DNA of 64,000 nt from Oscarella lobularis. Taxonomy: Eukaryota > Porifera > Homoscleromorpha > Homosclerophorida > Oscarellidae. Position numbers and translations under genes: made by a program. The DNA is taken from positions 1,302,001-1,366,000 of the forward strand of contig NC_089186.1 in assembly GCF_947507565.1 (NCBI RefSeq), given 5' to 3'. Of the stretch, positions 34,195 through 45,002 are shown piece after piece. Within the stretch, counting starts at the first letter, position 1. Each line of letters starts with the position of its first letter. The notes beneath the pieces are model-generated. The model saw only the letters and a program-made list of their open reading frames with translations. It searched no databases and was not told the DNA's origin.

Positions 34195-34925
34195 TCAACT
34201 AGATAATGATGGCCTTTTGTGAGCCATCATGTGATCCCCGAACACCCTCAGTACGGTATCTATTTCTTTTTACTCTAATTTTAGGAAAGCTGATGGGCAT
34301 AATGTGCATCACACCGCCTAACCATGGCATGCATTATTTTCCGCAAAACCCTACAATTAGCTAATTTGACCTCTCATGCGACACAGAGCTACCCTTTGAA
34401 GGCTTCCTAGCCCTAACTTCTGCCCCTTCAGGTGTTCGTGGTCACGAGGCCTATTATCAGCTCGCAGTTGGGTTTGCGTGCTGCGAGGTTTGCGTGCTGC
34501 GAGCGAAGCTCGCAGCACGACAAACCCAACGTGCTCCTTTACTGCGTTCCCTTGATAAACGTTACTAAGTAAGCTCATTGTTATGTGCCCGTTATGTTTA
34601 ATAGTATTTATTCTTGGCGGCAAGCATAGATATATCAGTATATTGTTATATCTATGCTGCAAACTATTGAACACAATCCGGGGTTACTATCTACTGTGAC
34701 GTCACGTTTTCGGTAGCATTTTCTTCAAAATACGGGAGATTATGACATCACAATGAATGTGATGTCATAAAGGAACCTTTGTCTGTGATTGGCCTAAGAG
34801 CGATTGTGACGTGAGCGTGACCGACAGACAGACAGACAGAAAAACGAGATTTTGCCCGATCACGTTTGAGAGCCCCTCCCACCAGGGCGCGCGCGGGCTT
34901 TTCCGGTGGGAGGGGTGGGAGGGGA
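34195..34925. mobile_element. Insertion of about 730 bp relative to the sister block
   Basis: In the sister block (60846-60860) aaaaatcgtcgctcaattaaatgag is continuous. Here the same join is split at cgtcgctcaa / ttaaatgaatc by about 730 bp. The insert holds several inverted repeats: gttgggtttgcgtgctgcgag with its inverse (34463-34530), tatgacatcac/gtgatgtcata (34741-34769), and a (gaca)n tract near 34823. No coding recognised. Confidence 0.65.
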
Positions 34926-35470
34926 ATTAAATGAATCAATGCTGGTTATTTAGCGCGCTTTGGCTCATTTTGCTTTTGCGCTTTCTTTGCGATTTTTACA
35001 CAGAGAAGGCGATTTTCAAACGGAATTCGACGTGACGAGAAGACAAAATACCAACGGAAATACAGGTTAGCAAGGTGAGGCCTCCTACGGGGAAACGAAG
35101 GCAAAACCTCTCATTGAGTCATTCACGATGTAAGGAAGAAGTCCCTTGGCCACAATCGGGTTCCAGCTCACCAAAACAAGCCGAAGGTATGGCCGTTTTC
35201 TCGGAGAACGCGTAAGATTCTTTGCGTTTGAAGCTCAGAATCTCATCGTAGTTATCCTCACCACATGGAACAGTGAAACCTTGCTGATTCGCGTCATTCG
35301 CCGTATAGCAAGTGCATGTTCTTCACGAGAGCACGGCAGCATCGTCGATTGAAGCAGGAGTGGCCCAAAAAAAAGCGTAGGGTCTATCGTAGATACAGGG
35401 TCTTGGTCTCCTTTTCCAAACGCGATATTGAGAAAGTAGGACTCCCCATGCACATGCATAGCTCTCACTT
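34925..35470 (+). repeat. Death-domain downstream module, copy
   Basis: Same module as 29770 (ttatttagcgcgctttgg..., acacagagaaggcgat, gcctcctacggggaaac, cagaatctcatcgtag), matching 60850-61440 almost base for base. Confidence 0.7.
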
Positions 35471-37560
35471 CTCACGTCTTTCGTCATATATAGCATACGA
35501 TGGCTATTGAATACAAGGGACTAATTATAAGAAACGATGTGGTGAATCGACGCGAAAAGTTTAGGTTCGCTCGCGTTTTTGGTTGTGGCTTTTTTGACGT
35601 CATAAATCTCTAGAGACACCGTTGTTATATGTTTCGTATCGATTTGGAGCAAGGGATCAATGCGACGATGCACGGCGGATTGGCGCGGGGGTAAGAACGT
35701 TTTCCCACTTCACTTCTCCTTGTCTTCTCCTCCACGTCGTTTTTATATTGATATGCAGTGTTGGAGAAACAGTGGCACTTGGAAGCATCGTCTATTGTAA
35801 TATATATACCATGGTATGTATAACACGACTGAGAACCCGCATTGCCGGACGAACGTGATCTGTCACCTGACTCCGATTACGTTTTCTAGCCTGTTATAAA
35901 GAAGCACTCCTAAAGGATCAACGTGCCTTCGCCTTCATCGCATTTACAAAGCATATTTCTTATTGCTCTGAATAAACTAATAACACGTGATTACTAGGAA
36001 GATAAACGTACTGTCTGACTGTTCTCCCGAAGGCTGTAATTTCCGCTCGAGTTGGACATTAGTCGTGCGGCTATTACTAATCTCGTCAGACTCGACTGTT
36101 TGCGTGGAATCGTTTCTGAACGCTCGTAGCCTTCTCCTGTAGGTATACTGTATTTACTTCAGAAATAAAACATGATTTCTCTTTCTTTATTAGCTATGCG
36201 TTTGTTCAATCAATATTGATATGACGGCAACGAAGAAGAAACGCGTGAGGATGTGTTAGGGAAAGGGATTGGTACTTTCACGCTGGCTTTGATGTCTAAG
36301 AGACGTATATTGACCATCCCAATTGAAGAGAACGACAGACGTTTTTTGCACGAGGTTTTGTAGTGTAGCAGGCGCATAACACGAGCACACGTCGTTTTGT
36401 TGCGCGAGTAGGGACCCTGGGGGCTTAGGTTAGATTAGATAGGTTATATTAGATAGGGCAACGGCGGGGTGGTGCACCCCGCGTGCGCTGCCGCCGCCAT
36501 GGAGCACAGGGAGAGGTACAGACAATTTATTGAAATAAAGAAGAAAAAAATGACATTGTTTCCCCTCTTGCGCGGGCAGTTTATTTGACGGGGTCATGCC
36601 CAGGACCCCGAAAGGAGCAGTTTTTGAAAGAGTCTTGCTCAGGACCCTTTGGATGCAGTTTTTTCTTGGGAGATCATGCCCAGGACCCCCGTTCCTACAG
36701 AAAATAATTAAATAAAGGAAGAGAAATGACAAAGAAGATATTACCTTCAAGATTATTTTGTCGTCTGACTCAGTTACGCCGATAAAAACTAAGTCTTCTA
36801 TATGGTACGCTTTCTTTGTGCCTGTGCTACAACTAGAAGCCGCTTTAAAACCACGTCAGTCTCATTGACTTCTTGAGACATGGCAGTCCGGATGTCAAGC
36901 AAACACGTCGTTCCGAGTGCGCGACGAGTCTGTAAAAAGATCAGCGGGCGAGATGAGGAGTCATTAGATGCGTGCGGCCAAAATAAAGGAAAAAAAATAC
37001 TTTATCGAGGGCGCATCTGTTCGTTCGTTCGTTAGTCGCTGTCGTTACGTAGGCCATTTTCGCAGTCGATAGAGCGCTTTCACTCTCGCTTCACAAAGGG
37101 GCCTTCACGTACCGTCGCTCAACAGTAAACGGCCTGAGAAAGGAAAACGAGTTTGGGTCCAAAACGGGGTCCCCACCTACTTTGTCCTTGAATAGAAAAC
37201 ATTCTGATTTGAGAGCGCAGGTAAAACGAAGCGGTTTATCGCAGACGCGAGGTTTCTGGTTCGAACAGGCAAGCGAAGCGCCGTCTTTTGCGACGCGGAT
37301 ACGTTTTTAGGGATTCGTATCTCTAAGAAGCCTGGTACCTTTCGATGAAATCGAAATAATGCGATCACGACGCACTAGGCTATCTTCGGCCTCCGGGCGG
37401 GTCTCCGGAGGGGTTACTTTCCCAACGAGATCCCTCATAAATGGACGCCAGCGTCTTAATTTCACCGGCCCCGACTTTTGGGCTAGAACGTCGCCCTAAG
37501 AAGACGCCCGATTGCATACTGATCTCAATAACCTCCCCCGCCCTCTAAAAACGAAAATTA
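35471..37560. other. Non-coding part of the left duplication block
   Basis: 35471-36780 matches 61440-62760 closely, including ttaggttagattagatagg and the repeated catgcccaggacccc units (36590-36690). 36800-37560 has no convincing gene; a C/G-rich stem-like ctccgggcgggtctccggag is at 37391. The hypothetical frames here are shadows of the repeats. Confidence 0.55.
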
Positions 37561-37579
37561 AATCCTTGCAATTAATTTT

Positions 37580-37840
37580 TAATTGATGTACTGTACCTTT
37601 CTATAGAACGTTGAATATTTCGTTTCTTGACAGACAATGCATTCCGGCGACTTTTCCGTCTGGCACCCAAACAGCTCAAGTCAAAAGTTGTACGTATATT
37701 TTCTGAAATTATTAATTAAAAATATCTATGAGGTTTTGACTCTGGCCTTGGCCTTTTTGCGCTTAGCCACAAATTTTTAAATTTGAAAGCTCAGTGTTTA
37801 TTGTAGCGCAAAAACCTGAAACAATTCATTCCTTTGAAAT
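37580..37840 (-). pseudogene. Decayed PH-FYVE gene fragment
   Basis: Copy of the exons at 63730-63990: WVPDGKV is still readable near 37655, but the following CMVC motif is out of frame, and the PH end (SNLK..AQKGQ) near 37740-37790 carries a stop. The part coding for the second half of FYVE is absent. Confidence 0.75.
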
Positions 37841-38570
37841 GCATTATCGGTATCTAGATAACTCAATAAATGAAAATAAATAAAATATTATTTCCCCACC
37901 CAAATGGTCACCGATTTGACTTTCGTGTATGGAATAGGCCCGAGGCATAAAATAACACTCAGACGAGACGAACATCTGATCCAAAATGAGTACAGTACGT
38001 GCTGCTCAACGTAAATGACCACGTGACACTACAGTCACATAAACCCATAAACCTACATTCAAAATAATCGAGCCCCGCCCACTCGTTCTCTTCTTACGTT
38101 GAAGTGCTGCGGCTTTCAGCTGCGGAGACAGACTTGAGAAGCGCTCCCTTGCGGATGAAAATTCGGCCTGGAACTAGGAGCGTCTGCGCGGAATGCACGC
38201 GCTTCGATTTTTTACCACGAATGGGGGCCCCGTGAGAATATTACGCATTCTCCCTGAAAGCGGTCTTGTATTTAGGCAATTTTCCATTGGTTGAAATCGA
38301 ATTGAGTCACGGGATTTCTTCCTGGAGGTGGGATTTCGAGTTTTTGCTTTTTTTTTTGACCCTCGATGAGGCTTCACCTTGCTGATGTGTACTTCTGTTG
38401 GCAGTTTGACTTGTCGTCGCGTCGATTTCCGCCAGTACATCGCCTTCTTCTGTGTCAAAATCGAAAGAAAACACAAAAGAAGATGAACAAAAGCGCGCTA
38501 AATAACCCGCATGGATTCATTTAATTAATATTAATTGAGAACACCGACTTTCATGTTTCCATTCGTCTCA
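37841..38570. other. No intact gene; contains a module piece
   Basis: 38380-38530 on the minus strand repeats the death-domain downstream module (RQVKLPTEVHISKVKP, ttatttagcgcgctttt). 37841-38150 shows nothing. Confidence 0.5.
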
Positions 38571-38574
38571 CTGA

Positions 38575-38905
38575 ATTTCGTCTCCTAAAGATAAAAAGAG
38601 CAAACACATTACATCAAAAGCTCAGCAACGTCCAAGCTAGCCAGCCACTCAGAAAGAGAAAATACAAACAATTAATAAGACGAAGTCTATTTACGGCCAC
38701 ACAACGATTCATATTTCAACCTAATTGCTCTTCGGTTCACTTCAAATTCCTCAAATCATCCAAGAAGCTGACCCACTCTGGGTGATTCTGTTCTGTTCCA
38801 CAATTTCAACACTTCGGTCATACGAGCGATGTTGTGACGAAAGTGCTCATAAATATATTGAACATCGCCTGAGCTGATAAGACAGGCACCAAGATTTTCT
38901 CATAA
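38575..38905 (-). pseudogene. Decayed death-domain exon plus next exon
   Basis: Minus-strand MTEVLKLWNRTESPRVGQLL, a stop, then FEEFEVNRRAIRLKYESL.GR with a gtaaat-type donor (38690), then tttag-gagacgaaattcagtgagac (38575-38600) as in other copies. Near-copy at 44280-44440. Confidence 0.7.
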
Positions 38906-38925
38906 TGATCCGCTGAGGATTCGGT

Positions 38926-39770
38926 CTACGACCAAAACGCGGGCAGTAGCACAGCATTCCGTATCATACGGAATGTTCTTCCTAATATCGTGAATGCGAG
39001 GTTTTGCTCTTGTTTCCCCTCAGGAGGCCTCACCTTCTGGAACAAATCGAGGGAAACAAGCGGCGATACGTTGATCGCTTTGCTGGACGAGCGAAGAGTA
39101 CGTAGACTATAAGGAAAAATGTTATCGTTGTGAATTGTTTTCGATATCGCTTCGTTTACCGTGCCGCCGTTTTTCCGCTTGTCGCCACGCCGCGGCGGAG
39201 ACTCGCTTCGGCTCGGACGAAGCCGGTCGGATTGAAGGGAAGCGATAGGGGCAATAGGGGACGGCGAGGAAAGCGATAAACGTACGTAGCCCCGGTGCAG
39301 TTCATCGATTCCCGGCATCTAGAGAAGCGAATCAGCGCGAGGAAACGAGAGGAAATCGACGCACCGCTTTGATTAGTTTCACAATAGATTTCGCCGTTCA
39401 TGCGGTTGGGATAACGTTGGAGGAGATTGATAGCGTCTACGATGAGATTCGGGGCTTCAAACACAAATGACGCCCTTGTGTGGGAATCTTACGCGTTCTC
39501 CCTAAAAGCGGCCATCGATTCGGCTACTTTTTTGGTGGCTGAATGCCGATTTTGCCAATGAGGCTTCTTCCTGACATCGCGAATGAGAGGTTTTGCTCTT
39601 GTTTCCCCTCAGGAGGCCTCACCTTGCTGACGCCTACTTCTGTAGGCAGCTACAGTCCTCTCGTCACATTTCCGCTTGAACATCATTTCTATGGTGACAG
39701 AATGGAAAGAAAACACAAAATGAAAATGCGCAAACGCGCGCTAAATAACATCATTTACGAACTAACGATT
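38926..39770 (-). pseudogene. Minus-strand copy of the downstream module, coding-like
   Basis: Follows the death domain of the intact gene at 39894. From high to low coordinate: ttatttagcgcgcg (39750), an exon-like segment ending in gtgagg (39620), then APNLIVDAINLLQRYPNRMN (about 39450-39380) ending in a gtgcgt donor, then MPGIDELHRGYVRLSL... (39318 down). This copy reads best of all copies, so the module may be a real 3' part of the Roco gene or a separate gene. Confidence 0.45.
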
Positions 39771-39893
39771 TAAATTGAATTGAAGCCCATATTATGCAAA
39801 ATAAGTAACAAAACCCAAGAAAGCTCTGCAGCGTCAGTTGGACATAGCAGCGAGCCACACAAAAATAAAAAATACATAAAAGTAGAAAACAAG

Positions 39894-42800
39894 CTACTTA
39901 CGACCATAAAGCTCTTCAAATTTCGTATTGATAGCTCTTCGGCTGACGCCAACCTGCTTAAATCGTGCTAAAAGCTTGCCTACAGTTGGGGCATTTTCTG
40001 CTTTCTTGCTCCATGACTCCAGCACCTTGAACATGCGAGAGACCTTGCTGCGAGTGGAGTCGCGAATCTCATCGATATCATCAGAAGAAATGCCAAGTAG
40101 AACACCGATATCTTCCCATTTTGACGCTTTGGTGGCAGCGCATGTTCTCATTAAATCGTCTGGTACCAATTCATCGTCAGAAGGAAAAGAGTCTAAACAA
40201 AGACCATTAATTTAATGAAGCAATATTTCTACATAACCCGTACCCGTGTTGACTCTAGCTTCGATGGGACTTGCAGAAATGACCATGGGCTATACGTAAA
40301 CCAGTGAGTTCTGCTTTCTATATTTATATATAATTAATTACCTTAGAAGAATCCTCTTCAACTTCAATGATTACCAAGTCTCGGACACGACAATCATTGC
40401 GCTTCTCTGGTCGAGTTGAAAACAAGATGTGATTGAGAGCTCTGTCGTTGAGCTTCTTATCCACTTCACTGTACGAGTAAATGGCCGGATCTTCGTCAAG
40501 TCGTCGGAGATGAGAACTGTCCAAATAGAACCAGTTTAGAATAACTCCCGGGCTCCTTTCATCGCATGCCGTGGCAATCATCGACTTTAGCTCGTCTAGA
40601 AACTGCTTTGCCACTTCATGACCAGCACTCTTGCTCGACCAGCGAAGGATAATGTCGATGCAACAGTGCTCTTTTTTTATTCCATATTCGATGAGACTTT
40701 CGACCTTTTTGTCATCGACGATCCTCACCAACTTGACGCCGTCTTTCCACGCCTCGTAACTCGTGTTGGGAAGGCGAGAGCAGCGAGATTGGAAGACGGC
40801 GAACGACGACGGTGAAATGATGTCGACAGAGCGGAGGCATTCGTATCGTTGTCCACGATACACGTCCATCGTCAAATGTTCACCCCAGGCGTCAGCAGGA
40901 ACTTTATCATTAAGAAGAGCGTTAATCTGGTAGACTCCGGGCATGTCTTTCACCGGAATGCACAGATCCAGTTCGAGAAGAACTTCGATTGCTTCGTCAA
41001 CTGTCACCACAAACGGAGACGGCGTGCCCTTTTTCGTGAGATAATTTTCAAAGAGTCGCAGAGCTGATTCCATGTCTTTTATGGACGCCTTGCCGGAGTT
41101 TTCACGAGGCATGCCGAATACGAAGTTGGGTGGAGCGAGAAGAGGACCAATCACGTTGTGACACAGCCAAAGTGGTCGAACACAAATTCGACGACCCAGA
41201 TTAATAATCTATGTAAAAATAATACACGATACAAAGAAAACATCAATTGAATACTTACTATTCCGGACGAGTCAAGATATTCAACGGCTACTTTTTTCTC
41301 GTCCTCGGCCAATTTGATGCCAACTTCTTCAGCGACCCACTTCACGAATTCATCAGCCGTCAGGAAGTAAGCCAATGGACTCTTTCTCTTCTCATTAGAA
41401 AGAGAAAGATACTCCTCAATGGCGTAGCACAGTTTTGGAACATCATTTGCTTCCTAGGCAATATTAAATCTCAAAATAAATATTAATTATAGTAATTACT
41501 ACCTTGAGCATTTCTTCGCGAATTTGTTTAAGTATTTTTCGGCAGCCATTCATGCATTCTGATTGGCTTTTACTGCAATCCATTTTTATCACGTGAGAAA
41601 TTTTAAACGTATCTTCAAATTCTTTTCGAAGAATTTCGACGACTTCTTCGAGCTTGACGCTCACATTGATTCCCACCTCTTCATTGAAACAAATCAGATT
41701 GAAAATCACGACGAGACGGATGAGTGACGTCAAGTGAGGCGGAAGCGTACGCAATGCTGCCTTAGAGAACGCACACCAGAATCGCCCTCTTTCTAGAAGA
41801 TGAAGAACCGATTCTGACGTCATCTTCTCTCCCTCTCGAATTGGAAGAATAAGACAAAACATTGTATTGGACTTTTGAAAAAAGAGACCATGTGCGCTGT
41901 GGAATGTCGGTTGGGCGCCAAAGTCCCACGCCGATCCTTTTCCAACTCCCGGAATTTGGCAATTGTGAATTTCAACGCCCGGTGTACGATCTTCTTCTTT
42001 GGGTAGGAGTCGATTGAGTTGAAGAAGAGAAATCACGAACGTTGTCTTTCCCGCCATTTCGCTTCCAATTACGCAAAATTTAATTGAATCTGGACGAACC
42101 ATTTCTCGTTGAAGAACGGAAAATCGGGCGGCGTCCTAATACATTAATTACATACGGGAACTCAATCAAAATGATGACGTACGTAATGCTGTCGAAGGAG
42201 AGCTCTGGTTTCACCATCATTGGCCACCTCATAAGGTGTCTTTCCGTCCTGAAGTTCACGTTTATAAAATCTTTTTAATTAAAAATGAAAACAAGTCACC
42301 TTGTCTTGACACGTGACGTCAACACCCTTCCTAATCAATAGATCAATAATTGACTTGTCTACCTTTGAAAGACACTTTGCAGCTATATGCAATGCATTTT
42401 GTTTGTTCTGCAAAGATTTGAATAGAGAACGAGTGAGGAATGAGAATTCTGACTAACTTTATCTCTGGCAGAAACATCAGCTCCTAATTCAATTAGCTCC
42501 TGAATGATGATAAAAGAAGGATGATCACATGCAAACAATAGAGGTGTCATTCCCTTCTAAAAATAGAATTGCAAAACGAAAATGAAAAATGTTGTAAGAA
42601 CGCGACCTCATTAACAGAATAGATATCAATGTTTTTCTCAGTCACAAGACAATGAAGAACATCTTTCACTTCGTCATCTTCACAGTTTGCGTGCCAGGTG
42701 GCATAAAACAAAGCCGTCATCCCTTCCTGAATAAAAGACGGCGATTTGTAGATTGACTTTGTAGCAAATAAACAACATCTCACGTGATCTTTTGCTTGAC

Positions 42801-43835
42801 AGTCAGCTCCTTTTTCATCCAAGTAGCGAACTTTCAATGAACGATCAATAGAACTTTGACACGCCAACATAAAAGGCGTTTTGCCCCTCTGATGGTGAAG
42901 TAAGAATAAAAGTATCAAATTTGAAATCTACTAACCTTGTTGATGCTATTGACATGAGCATTGTGTTTCAAAAGCCATTTCACTCCAAAAATGCTTCCAG
43001 CCGAGCAGGCAAGATGCAGAGGAGTGTTCCCATGCTATTACAAATATTGCACATGTAGCAAACAAAAGCACATCATATATCACCTGACTAGTAGCGTTGA
43101 CACTCAATCCCTTTTCATTGACAAGATAATGAAAAATCTCGTCCGCTTTTTCAGATGACGAAAACTGATTTTCAGCTGCAAAAACCTATCAATCAAAAGT
43201 TATTGTTGCGAGAGGGTTGATATCAATTCTGTTACAATATCACGTGGTGACGTAATGTAGCCATGTTCCTCGAGATAGAGCATTTTCTTCATTGTGTCAA
43301 CGGAACTTGCACAGGCTAGAGAATATGGCGTATGTTCCCACTAAACAAGAGTGATGAGTGCAACCATCTAAAATCAATTCCAAGTCATACTCCGTCTTTC
43401 ACGTTGATCTTTGCACCGTGAGTGACGAGCCATTCAACGCCAAAAATATTTTCCCACTCGCACGCACAGTGAAGAGGGCGGAGTCCTTCCTGCGGCCACG
43501 CATCAATTAATTTACCAATCCAAAACGTATTCATACCTCTGATTCCTTTTCAATGTGTTGATTTTGTTGCGCAAGCGCATAGCTGAGCCACTCATCGGCT
43601 TCCTCCGCCGTCTCAAACTCTCTTCCCGCCACATAGTGAAATAACGACAAGTCATAGTCGAGGTACTAACGGAAAGGATAATACAGTGGTGTGCAGCGAT
43701 GAAAACGCGACTTCTACATACCTTAGAGAACTGCTCAGATCGAAATCCTTTTTCCGTAGAAAGAAAACTCTTGATTTCATCGCCATTTCTCTTCTCGATT
43801 ATCTCGGTCAATCGCTCGATCGCGGACGATATCAT
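39894..43835 (-). CDS. Ankyrin-Roc-COR-death domain protein (DAPK-like without kinase), copy H
   Basis: Cytosolic signalling protein. ATG 43835 (MISSAIERLTEIIEKRNGDE), a second N-terminal exon (LSLFHYVAGREFETAEEADEW), then about nine ankyrin exons (43500-42180), each one repeat, for example TPLHLACSAGSIFGVKWLL. Roc-like GTPase exon 42130-41510 with P-loop GSEMAGKTT and WDFGAQPTFHSAHGLFF in place of WDFAGQ. COR exons 41455-41270 and 41216-40343 (GPLLAPPNFVFGMP). A short linker exon lies near 40299-40255. The death domain exon (about 40190-39894) reads FPSDDELVPDDLMRTCAA, TVGKLLARFKQVGVSRRAI and ends ELYGRK*. The final codons ggtcgtaagtag also form a strong donor, so more 3' exons are possible. 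The order matches DAPK1 minus its kinase. No lesion seen. Confidence 0.85.
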
Positions 43836-44270
43836 TTTCGAGATCCGTCTGGGCCTCTGTCAACAACAATCAGCCAATAACAACGATTACCGTTCGATGA
43901 TTGTACGAATTCGTTTTACGGTTTTTTGGCGACGCTCGCTGTTCGATCACACTACGCGTCCTTACTAGTCTACTCAGCCTCGACTTACTTTCGGCGAAGA
44001 GAAGAAGGAAGCCATTGCGACAAAGAATGTCAAACGCATGCGCATTCGGCTTAGTCTCTTGTCCAAAGTAGTGACGTCACAGATCTGAATGAATCAATAG
44101 TACAATTAAAATCAACTATCAAACGTTTTCAAACGAGAACGAGTTTTCTATAAACAGCGCGAAATGAATTCCTCCAACGAAGCCCGAACTCTCCTCATTT
44201 CGCCCCAAGTTCAAAGGACAATAAATTCAAAACAGAATCCCACCCACTGCCAAACCATGTAATTTTTGCC
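43836..44270. other. Upstream region of copy H
   Basis: No gene seen. Probably holds the promoter of copy H; no clear TATA box. Confidence 0.4.
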
Positions 44271-44274
44271 GATT

Positions 44275-44470
44275 ATGTACCTTGGAAGAATCGCATTGAG
44301 CTGATTCTGTTCTGTTCCACAATTTCAACACTTCGGCCATACGAACGATGTTGTGACGAAAGTGCATGCTCATAAAGATATTGAACATCGCCTGAGCTGA
44401 TAAGACAGGCACCAAGAATGTCTCATAATGATCCGCTGAGGATTCGGGCTATGCCCAAAACGCGGGCAGT
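44275..44470 (-). pseudogene. Decayed death-domain exon
   Basis: Minus strand MAEVLKLWNRTES and upstream residues match 38770-38905; it shares the odd tail ccaaaacgcgggcagtagcacagcat (44455) with 38935-38960. Later half missing. It lies between copies I and H. Confidence 0.7.
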
Positions 44471-45002
44471 AGCACAGCATGCACGCTCCCCCCCACCCTA
44501 TAGCTGCATGCCTACACCCAAAAGGGATGCGACAAACTTCACTCAGTTGCACCATAATTAATGATAGAGAATTTTTCCGTCAGCCCTGAAAAACATAGCG
44601 TGTTAGCTAATGCTCATTGGATTTGATTGCTCATGCTACTAGTTTAGGTACTAGCGAACTCTTTTTTTATAGAAGCTTAGCAAGGAATATGTGCGTCGCA
44701 ATTTTAAGGAAGAAGCTGCTGCTGATGACCTCTGCATTACTTCAAAGCGATTTTCGGCTTTACCTCATGCATTCTGACGCAGAAAATGCCTCACGAATGA
44801 GGCAATACTGCAATACTGCAATTTCTGAAACTGAGATGCCAAACAAGAGGCAAATTCTTAATTAATAATTGCTGTCGTCATGCCGTTGCTCATTTTCCCT
44901 AGGCTGCTAATACCCGTCGACGCTTGCTCTGCGGCGATTTCTGCGACAAAAAAAAGAAAAGTTAAAAGACAAAATTGCATTGTTTATACAGTACGTGACT
45001 TT
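44471..45002. other. Between copies I and H, no gene
   Basis: AT-rich, no homology recognised; likely 3' flank of copy I. Confidence 0.4.

Noticed and set aside
36430-36750. Minus-strand frame with NGGPGHDLPRK, also at 62376-62678
   Set aside because: It reads through the repeated cccaggacccc units in both blocks but differs by indels; more likely repeat than protein.
37380-37450. Possible tRNA-like stem ctccgggcgggtctccggag
   Set aside because: No D or T arm sequence in the right places.
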